DNA from: Candidatus Omnitrophota bacterium
Lineage (GTDB): Bacteria > Omnitrophota > Omnitrophia > Omnitrophales > Aquincolibacteriaceae
Direction: 5' to 3'
DNA length: 34,575 bases
NCBI GenBank assembly: GCA_016196555.1
Contig: JACPXL010000045.1
Span: forward strand, 1 to 34,575
Shown here one piece after another: positions 1 through 7,213 of the stretch. How positions within the stretch are numbered: the first letter of the stretch is position 1; each line of letters starts with the position of its first letter. Under the pieces are notes generated by a model. That model searched no databases, was not told the DNA's origin, and saw only the letters and a list, made by a program, of their open reading frames with translations. A program made the position numbers and the translations under genes.

Positions 1-215
1 AAGGCGACTCCTACGAAGAAAAAATTCTCAAGGGGGAACTTCTTAAAGTGATTCTCACCGAGGGCCGGCTGGCCGACGGAACTCTTAAATATCAGTTCCG
101 TAAGCCCTTTGACGACCTCGCAAAACTACTCGGTTCGAAACTAAAGGAATGGGGTGCCCGACGGGATTTGAACCCGCGACCCTCAGATCCACAATCTGAT
201 GTTCTAACCAACTGA
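1..215 (+). CDS. C-terminal fragment of a probable large serine recombinase (5' end outside window)
   Basis: An open frame enters from the left edge (first full codon at base 3) and stops at 213-215. Its first ~48 codons look coding (…LLKVILTEGRL, then YQFRKPFDDLAKLLG), and the KPFD + hydrophobic ending resembles the extreme C-terminus of zinc-ribbon large serine recombinases. The last ~22 codons are an antisense read-through of the tRNA-His gene (WGARRDLNPRPSDPQS is the familiar false peptide of a tRNA 3' half). Because the recombinase-like frame ends inside the 3' end of a tRNA, it may be the integrase at the border of an element inserted in that tRNA. The family call rests on a short stretch and is tentative; the true stop could also have been lost by insertion. 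Confidence 0.4.
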   Translation, partial: GDSYEEKILKGELLKVILTEGRLADGTLKYQFRKPFDDLAKLLGSKLKEWGARRDLNPRPSDPQSDVLTN

Positions 216-227
216 ACTACGGGCACC
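150..227 (-). tRNA. tRNA-His (GTG anticodon)
   Basis: On the minus strand the sequence folds as a complete tRNA: acceptor GTGCCCG/CGGGCAC, D stem GTTC/GAAC, anticodon stem TCAGA/TCTGA with loop TTGTGGA (anticodon GTG, His), and T loop TTCAAAT. It has the extra 5' G(-1) opposite C73 that marks tRNA-His. The 3' CCA is encoded (bases 152-150). An open reading frame from the left runs antisense through it. Confidence 0.95.
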
Positions 228-252
228 ATATATGAAGAAGACAAGAGTGGCC

Positions 253-281
253 ATTATACTTAAAAAAGCATTGTGTGGGAA
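253..281 (-). promoter_or_regulatory. Candidate sigma70-type promoter for tRNA-His
   Basis: On the minus strand a perfect TATAAT lies at 258-253, with TTCCCA (4 of 6 to TTGACA) at 281-276 and a 17-base spacer. It would start transcription about 18 bases before the tRNA 5' end. The -35 overlaps that of the divergent promoter by one base. Confidence 0.5.
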
Positions 282-300
282 GGGGCGCATCCTTTATAAT
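271..300 (+). promoter_or_regulatory. Candidate sigma70-type promoter for the DUF4912/GH57 genes
   Basis: TTGTGT at 271-276 and a perfect TATAAT at 295-300 with an 18-base spacer. It is oriented toward the gene starting at 350, which would have a leader of about 40 bases. It sits back to back with the tRNA-His promoter. Confidence 0.45.
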
Positions 301-349
301 ACAACTCTTATATTAAGGCGGATAGAAAGCTCCGCCACGTGAATATCTT

Positions 350-982
350 ATGAAAAAAAAACTCCAAAAGAAAAACAAACTTTCGAGCAAAACCCCAAAC
401 CGCGGAGCACGTAAAAGCTTAAAACCTGCCCTAAAGCGGAAATCAAAAACAGTCCGGCCCCAGGCTCGCAATAAACAAATTTCTTTGCCAAAACCTATTA
501 CCTTTCATCCGGTCAATCAGCATTCTGAAACGCTGCCTTATTCCTATGATCAAACCCTTCTTGTTCTCATGGTGCGTGATCCTTACTGGGTTTACGGATA
601 TTGGGATTTTTCGTCTCAAACTTGGAATTGGGTTCAGGATTTTTTGCGCCGCGAACCGACAAGCCAAACGGTATTGCGCGTGCATAATCTTGAACGCGGT
701 GATTTCACGGATTTGGATGTACGACTCGAAGCCAAAAATTGGTATTTGAATGTAGGAGAACCGAACACCTCCTTTGAGGCCGAACTCGGCTTCATTGATT
801 CGACCGGCCGTTTTCATTTAATTGTAAAAAGCAATCGCATCCGAACTCCTCGCGACACCCCTTCCGAGGTCATTGATAAAAACTGGGACGCCGGCGATTT
901 CGATGAAATTTATCAGCTTTCCGGCGGCGGACGGACCGGTAAAGGTTCGGAGCTGTTTTCTCCTGTCCGAAAACCTCTCTGA
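350..982 (+). CDS. DUF4912 domain-containing protein
   Basis: A 210-residue protein. Residues 1-45 are very rich in Lys and Arg with no predicted structure. From about residue 55 it matches the DUF4912 pattern (SYDQTLLVLMVRDPYWVYGYWD), a small domain of unknown biochemical function in which Trp/Tyr-rich segments recall carbohydrate-binding modules. It lies 12 bases upstream of a GH57 branching enzyme, a pairing seen repeatedly in bacteria, so I infer a role in glycogen or alpha-glucan metabolism. The basic tail might contact nucleic acid or a polyanionic surface. No clear Shine-Dalgarno sequence precedes the ATG. Family recognition is good; function is unknown. Confidence 0.85.
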   Translation: MKKKLQKKNKLSSKTPNRGARKSLKPALKRKSKTVRPQARNKQISLPKPITFHPVNQHSETLPYSYDQTLLVLMVRDPYWVYGYWDFSSQTWNWVQDFLRREPTSQTVLRVHNLERGDFTDLDVRLEAKNWYLNVGEPNTSFEAELGFIDSTGRFHLIVKSNRIRTPRDTPSEVIDKNWDAGDFDEIYQLSGGGRTGKGSELFSPVRKPL

Positions 983-994
983 TTTAATTTCTCC

Positions 995-2575
995 ATGAAA
1001 AAAGGTTATCTCCTTTTAGCGCTTCACGCTCATTTACCGTTTGTGCGCCATCCAGATCACGAAGATTTTCTGGAGGAGCGCTGGCTTTATGAGGCCATTA
1101 CTGAGACCTACATTCCATTAATCGATATGCAGGAAAGGCTTTTGCGGGAGCGGGTGCCGTATCGCCTGACCATGTCGATCACACCTCCGCTTGCCTCCAT
1201 GCTGATGGACGGCCTATTGCAGGAACGCTATGTCCGGCATCTCAATCAATTAATCGAACTGGCTGAAAAAGAGGTGGACCGCACACGCTACGATCCCCGG
1301 TTTAATGCGGTTGCTCTAATGTATAGGAACCGCTTTCATCGTGCCAAGGAAGTTTTTGAAAACCATTACGGAAGAAATCTCCTTAATGCGTTCCGAAAAT
1401 TTCAAGATTCCGGCTGCCTTGAAATCATTACTTGCGCTTCGACCCACGGCTTTCTTCCATTAATGAACCCTTCCAGCACTTCCGCCAAGGCCCAAATTGC
1501 CAATGCCTGTGATCATTATGAAAAAATTTTCGGCCGGAGACCCAAGGGGATTTGGCTTCCCGAATGCGGCTATTTTCCGGATTATGACAAAATTTTAAAA
1601 GATAACGGGCTTCTTTATTTCTTTCTGGAAGCGCACGGCGTTTTGCACGCCGAACCGCGGCCAAAGTACGGAATTTTTTCGCCCATCATGACGCCAAGCG
1701 GAGTTTACGCCTTCGGACGTGATTTGGAATCTTCCAAACAAGTATGGAGCGCTGAAGAAGGTTATCCGGGGGATTATGAATACCGGGAATATTACCGCGA
1801 TATTGGTTTTGATTTGCCGGAAGATTATATACGGCCTTACATCCATCCGGATGGTTTTCGCATCAATACAGGAGTGAAATATTTTAAAATCACGGGAACA
1901 ACCAATCATAAAGAGCCTTATGATCCGGGCCGGGCGCGCGATAAAGCGGCAGCGCATGCGGGAAATTTCATGTTTAACCGCGAAAAGCAAATGGAGCATC
2001 TTTACAGCCGCCTCGGACGCAAGCCGGTCATTGTCGCTCCTTATGATGCGGAGCTTTACGGGCATTGGTGGTTCGAGGGGCCGGAATTTCTGGAATTTTT
2101 GATCCGCAAAATTGTTTTCGATTCCCGTATTGTGGAATTGGCCACAGCGCCGGAATATTTGGCTTCGAACGGGCCGTTTCAGCCGAGCCAGCCGTCTTTT
2201 TCGAGCTGGGGTTATAAAGGTTATGCCGAGGTCTGGCTGGAAGGATCAAATGACTGGATTTACCGGCATTTGCATGCAGCAGCCGAAAAAATGAAAGAGC
2301 TGGCGCAAAAATTCGACGCGCCTAGTCCGATCGAGCGGCGGGCCTTAAGCCAGGCTGCGCGCGAATTAATGCTGGCGGAATCAAGCGATTGGGCCTTCAT
2401 TATGAAAACCGGGACGATGGTGCCTTATGCGGTGCAAAGGACAAGTGATCATTTGATCCGCTTTTTCCGGCTTTACGAACAATTAAAAAGCGGGCATATT
2501 GACGGGGCTTGGCTGGGGTGGGTAGAATCCCAGGACAATATTTTCCCTGACATCAATTACCGCCTGTATACTTAA
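995..2575 (+). CDS. GH57 (DUF1957-type) 1,4-alpha-glucan branching enzyme
   Basis: A cytoplasmic enzyme that makes alpha-1,6 branches in glycogen by transglycosylation. At 526 residues it is the normal length for the bacterial/archaeal GH57 branching-enzyme group (TK1436/TT1467 type). The N-terminus has the family motif HAHLPFVRHP (residues 11-20). The likely nucleophile is Glu190 in WLPECGY and the likely general acid is Asp351 in APYDAELYGHWW, both placed as expected in the (beta/alpha)7 barrel. The C-terminal ~110 residues are helical (DUF1957 C-terminal part). It follows the DUF4912 gene closely and is probably co-transcribed. A GH57 4-alpha-glucanotransferase is the main alternative, but the motif context fits branching enzymes better. 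Confidence 0.9.
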   Translation: MKKGYLLLALHAHLPFVRHPDHEDFLEERWLYEAITETYIPLIDMQERLLRERVPYRLTMSITPPLASMLMDGLLQERYVRHLNQLIELAEKEVDRTRYDPRFNAVALMYRNRFHRAKEVFENHYGRNLLNAFRKFQDSGCLEIITCASTHGFLPLMNPSSTSAKAQIANACDHYEKIFGRRPKGIWLPECGYFPDYDKILKDNGLLYFFLEAHGVLHAEPRPKYGIFSPIMTPSGVYAFGRDLESSKQVWSAEEGYPGDYEYREYYRDIGFDLPEDYIRPYIHPDGFRINTGVKYFKITGTTNHKEPYDPGRARDKAAAHAGNFMFNREKQMEHLYSRLGRKPVIVAPYDAELYGHWWFEGPEFLEFLIRKIVFDSRIVELATAPEYLASNGPFQPSQPSFSSWGYKGYAEVWLEGSNDWIYRHLHAAAEKMKELAQKFDAPSPIERRALSQAARELMLAESSDWAFIMKTGTMVPYAVQRTSDHLIRFFRLYEQLKSGHIDGAWLGWVESQDNIFPDINYRLYT

Positions 2576-2577
2576 TT

Positions 2578-2640
2578 GTCATCCCCGAATGTTTTAGTCG
2601 GGGATCAACGGGATTCCCGCCTAAAGCGTGCGGGAATGAC
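2578..2640. repeat. REP-like intergenic palindrome, copy 1
   Basis: A 63-base element with two hairpins inside an outer GTCAT…ATGAC inverted pair: ATCCCCGA/TCGGGGAT around one loop, then ATTCCCGC/GCGGGAAT around another. It starts 3 bases after the branching-enzyme stop. Related copies lie at 6582-6647 (same orientation) and 13861-13920 (inverted). It could also act as a weak terminator, but there is no T run. Confidence 0.85.
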
Positions 2641-2667
2641 AGCCGATAAACCAACTGTATTGACCCT

Positions 2668-3693
2668 ATGAAAAAAATTATTTCTATTTTCCTTATTCTT
2701 ATGTGGATGGTCCTTGTGGCAGCGCCGCCGGCCATTACTTATGCCGCCGTCCTTGTTCCTATTACAGCCCCCTCAGCGGTTTTGCTGGACCAGCCTTCGC
2801 AGCGTCTTCTTTATGCCAAAACTCCGAATATTCGCCGAGCACCGGCCAGCACCACAAAAATTCTAACGGCCATTGTAGTAATGGATTTATTGCCGCTTGA
2901 TGCCGTGGTCCGGATTCCTGCCTTTGCGGAGCGTGTTCAGCCTTCAAAAGCCCATCTCCATTATGGAGAACGTTATTATGTCCGCGATTTGCTCAAGGCC
3001 ATGCTGATCAGTTCGGCCAATGATGCGGCAGAAGTTTTGGCTGTTGCCGCAGCGGGTTCACGCGCCGCGTTTGCAGCGCGCATGAATCGCAAGATCAAGG
3101 CCCTGGGAGCTTACCGGTCTCATTTCACCACGGCAAGCGGATTGCCATCTCCAACGCAATATTCCACGGCTTATGACATGGCCCTCATTATGAAAGAGGC
3201 AGAACGGCGTTCCTTTATTGTGCAAACCATGAAGCTGCGTACGGCTACTATTTATAGTTTATCCGGGCGCCGCATCGCGCTTAGAAATCATAATAAAATG
3301 CTTTGGCGCGACAGCCGCGAAGTCATCGGTAAAACAGGGTGGACGCGAAATGCCCGCCACTGCTTTGTGGGGCGCATTCGCGTGGCGTCACGAAATGTTG
3401 TTGTCGCGATGCTTGGCAGTCATCGTCTTTGGCGGGATTTGAAAACTCTTGTGGATTATCAATTCGGAAAATCTGTGACGCGCAAATCAAATTCTCAAAA
3501 GATTACGTCCCGGCAGCGGGTGAAGAAAATTCAATTGGCTTTAAAAAATGCCGGTTTTTTTGCCGGCCCTATTTCGGGCTTTTTCGGTCCTATCACCAAG
3601 CGCTCGGTCAAAAACTTTCAGTCCGCCAATGGGCTCGACGCCGATGGGATCGTAGGTCCACAAACCTGGAAAAAACTCGAATCTCATATATAA
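2668..3693 (+). CDS. D-alanyl-D-alanine carboxypeptidase (peptidase S11) with C-terminal peptidoglycan-binding domain
   Basis: A periplasmic penicillin-binding protein that trims the terminal D-Ala of peptidoglycan stem peptides. It has a signal peptide (residues 1-27, cleavage near TYA/AV) and all three active-site motifs: SxxK as S61-TTK64, SxN as S116-A-N118, and KTG as K222-TG224. After the ~270-residue catalytic domain, the usual DacA beta domain is replaced by a PG_binding_1 domain (residues ~283-338, ending GLDADGIVGPQTWKKL). This layout resembles DacF/spore-type and sortase-independent anchored enzymes. The binding domain should hold it on the sacculus. It lies within a run of + strand envelope genes. 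Confidence 0.92.
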   Translation: MKKIISIFLILMWMVLVAAPPAITYAAVLVPITAPSAVLLDQPSQRLLYAKTPNIRRAPASTTKILTAIVVMDLLPLDAVVRIPAFAERVQPSKAHLHYGERYYVRDLLKAMLISSANDAAEVLAVAAAGSRAAFAARMNRKIKALGAYRSHFTTASGLPSPTQYSTAYDMALIMKEAERRSFIVQTMKLRTATIYSLSGRRIALRNHNKMLWRDSREVIGKTGWTRNARHCFVGRIRVASRNVVVAMLGSHRLWRDLKTLVDYQFGKSVTRKSNSQKITSRQRVKKIQLALKNAGFFAGPISGFFGPITKRSVKNFQSANGLDADGIVGPQTWKKLESHI

Positions 3694-3747
3694 TACCTCC
3701 CGCCTAAAGTCGAGGGTGGGTGACCCCTTTTAAAATCGTGAGAAATC

Positions 3748-5862
3748 ATGAGAAAAAAAATTAAAACATATTCGTTCGCTTTGTTTTTTTTGACGGCCAT
3801 CTTTTTTTGCAATTACCTTTTTGCCGAAGAGCTCAAAACCGAAGTTTCGTCAGCAGTCGTGCTGGCTGATTTTGAAGGAGAAACGCCCCAGACCAACCAT
3901 TTAGAGGGACCCTCCGGTTCGTGGAATCTGGATGAAACCGACATCAATAATTCCTATTGTGATGAAGAATATGTGGAAATGCCGGGAAAAGATGGAAAGC
4001 CCAGTAAAGTCCTCAGTCTGACTTATAGTGTGGATTCAGAACTTCCTTCCCAAAACGGCTTTTGGACCAAACTCCAAGATTTTGATTCGACCGAATATGA
4101 CCATCTCGAATTGGATATTAAAGGGGACGAAAAGGCCGGGTTTACGGAAAAATTTAAAATCGAATTGAAGAAGTGCAAAAAAAGCCCGTGCACACAGGAC
4201 AAGAAAGTTGATGAAGTCATTAAGGGCTCGGCCCAAATTTCGGTGACCAGTGAATGGCAGACGGTCCGTATTGCGCTCAACAAAATGACAGGCATTATTG
4301 ATTTTGCGGACCCGAAGGCCTGGGAAAATCCGGCCGTTGCACGCAAAAATTTGGATGAATTTGTTGTCGTGTTCCAAGACCGGCATGTGACGAAGAAAAA
4401 AGGAAAGATATATTTGGATAATATTCGTTTTGTCCATACCGGCAATCCCGGCCCCACGGCCGTGGATTTTCCGCCGCGCCATATTGAAAAAACACCCGTC
4501 CGTTTGGAAGGAATGGCTTTTCAGAAGTTTTTGATTACAAGGCTCGGAGATTTTCCTAAACAAACCGTGGTGAAAAAGGAATTTCCGGCAGAGGACAAGG
4601 CCTTCTTAATGGAAGTGGCGAAAGATACCTGGCGATTTTTCGATGAAATTGTGGACAAAGAACACGGCCTTCCGCTTGATACGATTCAACTCGCCAAACC
4701 TGAACCCGTAGCCGAAGGAATGTGGATCGGGGATTACACCAATGTCACGAATATCGGTGTTTATCTCATGTGCTTGGTTTCGGCTTATGATTTTGGTTTT
4801 ATTACGAAAGAGGAAGTCATCAAGCGGCTTCGTCTTACCATGACCACCATGGAAAAAGTGGAGCATCATAAAAGCGGTTTTCCCTACAACTATTATGATA
4901 CTTCAACTTTGGAACGGACGAGCTATTTTGTTTCATTAGTCGACAGCGGATGGCTTGTGGCAGGCCTCTATGTGGCAAAAAATGCTTTTCCTGAAGAATT
5001 AGGAGAGCAGGCAGACCGCATGATTCACCGCGGCAATTTCAGTTTTTTTTATGATCCCGTTGACCGGCAGATGTTTCACGGCTATTACGACCATCTCGAA
5101 GTTTATTCCGATTATCATTACGGTGTATTTTACAGCGAACCTCGAGCCACAAGTTATATGGCGATTGCACGCGGCGATGTTTCCGACGAACATTGGTTCG
5201 AAGGTTTGATGCGGACATTCCCGGAAAGTTATACTTGGCAGGAACAAAAGCCAATTAATCGAGTGACGCGCGAAACGCTCGGTCATCGTTATCAGGGCGG
5301 TTATTATCAATGGAATGATTTGAAATATGTTCCGAGCTGGGGTGGATCAGCTTTTGAAGCCCTGATGCCGACTTTAATTCTGAGCGAAAAAGATTTGGCT
5401 CCGGAGGGCCTCGGGAAAAATGATCTCAATCATGTGCTGGGTCAAATTCATTATGCCCTGGATGAACTCAAAATGCCGGTGTGGGGAATGAGCCCTTCTT
5501 CTGTTCCCGAAGGCGGATATTCGGAATACGGGGCAAAACCTTTTGGATCGAAAGGGTATAAGGCAGGTGTTGTGACGCCGCATGCAAGCGCGCTTGCGCT
5601 AGAGTTTGCGCCGGCCGAATCGGCCGCTAATTTACGCAAGTTAGCCGAGCTTTATGACATTTACGGCGAATATGGATTTTATGATGCGGTGACACCGGCA
5701 ACCGGGCTTGTGGCTTACAAATACCTTTCACTCGATCAAGGAATGATTTTTGTGGCGCTCAATAATTATCTCAATAACGGTGCGATTCGCAAACGTTTTC
5801 ACAGTGATCCCGAAATGAAAAAAGGCGAAAATCTTCTTTCCGCCGAAAAGTTTTTTGCATGA
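3748..5862 (+). CDS. Exported glucoamylase-like (DUF3131/PF10091-type) glycosidase with N-terminal carbohydrate-binding-like domain
   Basis: A 704-residue exported protein. Residues 1-26 form a signal peptide ending LFA/EE. Residues ~38-232 form a beta-rich domain (VLADFEG… to IYLDNIRFVHTG) typical of galactose-binding/CBM-like modules. Residues ~280-690 match the glucoamylase-like alpha/alpha-barrel superfamily, with DTWRFFDE, TNVTNIGVYLM and the late signature YGAKPFGSKGYKAG-VVTPHASALAL. Known relatives act on beta-1,2-glucans (GH144) or form the phosphorylase-associated domain of cyclic glucan synthases, so a periplasmic or secreted beta-glucan hydrolase is likely. The substrate cannot be set from sequence. 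The stop overlaps the next start (ATGA), implying coupling to the PgeF-like gene. Confidence 0.75.
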   Translation: MRKKIKTYSFALFFLTAIFFCNYLFAEELKTEVSSAVVLADFEGETPQTNHLEGPSGSWNLDETDINNSYCDEEYVEMPGKDGKPSKVLSLTYSVDSELPSQNGFWTKLQDFDSTEYDHLELDIKGDEKAGFTEKFKIELKKCKKSPCTQDKKVDEVIKGSAQISVTSEWQTVRIALNKMTGIIDFADPKAWENPAVARKNLDEFVVVFQDRHVTKKKGKIYLDNIRFVHTGNPGPTAVDFPPRHIEKTPVRLEGMAFQKFLITRLGDFPKQTVVKKEFPAEDKAFLMEVAKDTWRFFDEIVDKEHGLPLDTIQLAKPEPVAEGMWIGDYTNVTNIGVYLMCLVSAYDFGFITKEEVIKRLRLTMTTMEKVEHHKSGFPYNYYDTSTLERTSYFVSLVDSGWLVAGLYVAKNAFPEELGEQADRMIHRGNFSFFYDPVDRQMFHGYYDHLEVYSDYHYGVFYSEPRATSYMAIARGDVSDEHWFEGLMRTFPESYTWQEQKPINRVTRETLGHRYQGGYYQWNDLKYVPSWGGSAFEALMPTLILSEKDLAPEGLGKNDLNHVLGQIHYALDELKMPVWGMSPSSVPEGGYSEYGAKPFGSKGYKAGVVTPHASALALEFAPAESAANLRKLAELYDIYGEYGFYDAVTPATGLVAYKYLSLDQGMIFVALNNYLNNGAIRKRFHSDPEMKKGENLLSAEKFFA

Positions 5863-6575
5863 CCAAAACATTCAATGCACAGCCAGGAATTTATACGTTG
5901 GACGTCTTCGGTCCCGAAGTTGTCGTTGCTTTTTCGGGCCGCGAATTTCCCAATGCCCGGCGGCATGATTTTTTAAAATCCATAGGGGTTGATTCAGAGA
6001 ATCTGGTGACGTTGCAGCAAATTCACAGTGCTAATCTGGTGATGGTGAATCCCGAAATGAAGGGCGAAAAGCTTTTTCAGGCTGATGGAATGCTTACCGA
6101 GGTTTCTCAGAAAGCGCTGGGAATTTTGACTGCGGATTGTGTGCCGGTTTTTTTCTGGGACCCGGAAAAGAAAGCGGCGGCGATGGTTCATGCCGGCTGG
6201 CGCGGGACTTATCAGGAAATCAGTACCAAAATGCTGCAGGCCCTCCGGCAAAATTTTGCCTGCCGGAATGCCTCCATCCAAGTGGCGCTGGGTCCTTCGA
6301 TACGCCGATGCTGTTACCAGGTTGGGTCGGAATTCGGAGAAATGTTCGAAGGTTTTTATTATCCGTCCGGAGAAAAACTCGCGGGAGATAAGGCCGCTCA
6401 CGGTAAGATGGACCTGATCGGGGCCATTGTCGACCAACTTACGGGTGAAGGATTGCCGGTGCAAAATATTCACGATACGGGCATTTGCACGGTTTGCGAG
6501 AATGACCGGTTTTTTTCCCACCGCCATGAAAAGGGAACTGAAAACCGGATTCTTTCCATTATTCAAATAATATGA
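5859..6575 (+). CDS. pgeF: Laccase-domain protein, peptidoglycan editing factor PgeF/YfiH family
   Basis: A 238-residue single-domain member of the YfiH/PgeF (multicopper polyphenol oxidase-like) family. The conserved metal-site residues are present: His56 in QQIHSAN, Cys94 in TADCVPV and His111 in VHAGWRG. E. coli PgeF removes mis-incorporated residues from UDP-MurNAc peptide precursors; other members have purine nucleoside phosphorylase/deaminase activity. It overlaps the upstream glycosidase gene by 4 bases. Its place after a D,D-carboxypeptidase gene fits a cell-wall role, but that is context only. Confidence 0.88.
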   Translation: MTKTFNAQPGIYTLDVFGPEVVVAFSGREFPNARRHDFLKSIGVDSENLVTLQQIHSANLVMVNPEMKGEKLFQADGMLTEVSQKALGILTADCVPVFFWDPEKKAAAMVHAGWRGTYQEISTKMLQALRQNFACRNASIQVALGPSIRRCCYQVGSEFGEMFEGFYYPSGEKLAGDKAAHGKMDLIGAIVDQLTGEGLPVQNIHDTGICTVCENDRFFSHRHEKGTENRILSIIQII

Positions 6576-6581
6576 TGATCT

Positions 6582-6647
6582 GTCATCCCCGAAATCTTTA
6601 ATCGGGGATCAATGGTTGGATTCCCGCCAAAAGCGTGCGGGAATGAC
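6582..6647. repeat. REP-like intergenic palindrome, copy 2
   Basis: A 66-base element with the same two-hairpin plan and orientation as the copy at 2578-2640: CCCCGA…TCGGGG, then ATTCCCGC…GCGGGAAT, within GTCAT…ATGAC. It sits between pgeF and efp and ends just before the efp ribosome-binding site (GGGGG at 6650-6654). Confidence 0.85.
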
Positions 6648-6658
6648 AAGGGGGAATA

Positions 6659-7213
6659 ATGCAGGCCAATGATTTAAGAAAAGGGACCACGGTTTTCTAT
6701 CAAAATGAGCTTTTTGTGGTGATTGATTTCCGCCATTACACCCCGGGAAACAAACGCGCTTTTGTTCAGGCGACCATGAAGGGCCTCAAATCCGGGAAAA
6801 TGATTCAAAATAAGTTTTCATCTACCGACAATATTGAACGGGCCATTCTCGATCCCAAGCCTTGCCAATTTCTTTACGCCGACGAGCAAGGTTTTCATTT
6901 TATGGACATGGAAAATTACAATAATTTTGCTTTGAACGCGGAAATCATCGGCGATATTAAGTATTACCTCAAAGAGAGTATGGAAATCAAAATTGATTTT
7001 TACGAAGGCAACCCCGTTTTGCCGGAAATCCCCAAAGTGGTGACACTTAAAATCACCGAGGCGCCTCCTTGGATCAAGGGAGATTCCGTTTCCAATAATA
7101 TGAAGCCAGCCGTTTGTGAGACCGGTCTTAAGGTTCAGGTTCCGATTTTTATTGATGAGGGGACTGAGATCAAGGTCAATACCGACACGGGCGAGTACGC
7201 CGGCCGTGCTTAG
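6659..7213 (+). CDS. efp: Translation elongation factor P
   Basis: EF-P binds between the ribosomal P and E sites and relieves stalling at polyproline. It is 184 residues with the normal three-domain layout: KOW-like domain 1 (residues 1-62), OB domain 2 (~65-127) and C-terminal OB domain 3 ending GTEIKVNTDTGEYAGRA. The loop that carries the modified residue in other bacteria (PGKG in E. coli and B. subtilis) reads PGNKRAF here, so Asn31 occupies the modified-Lys position and Lys32 the next. No epmA-, epmB- or earP-like gene is in the window. A strong purine-rich RBS precedes the ATG. The stop overlaps the convergent gene by 4 bases. Confidence 0.93.
   Translation: MQANDLRKGTTVFYQNELFVVIDFRHYTPGNKRAFVQATMKGLKSGKMIQNKFSSTDNIERAILDPKPCQFLYADEQGFHFMDMENYNNFALNAEIIGDIKYYLKESMEIKIDFYEGNPVLPEIPKVVTLKITEAPPWIKGDSVSNNMKPAVCETGLKVQVPIFIDEGTEIKVNTDTGEYAGRA

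Noticed and set aside
443-817. A 124-codon minus-strand frame opposite the DUF4912 gene.
   Set aside because: It is an antisense shadow of a recognisable domain, with no family signal of its own.
3696-3731. Weak hairpin (CCCGCC/GGTGGG) and short TTTT after the carboxypeptidase gene, a possible terminator.
   Set aside because: The stem is six pairs with one wobble and a ten-base loop, and the T run is not adjacent to the stem. Too weak to call.
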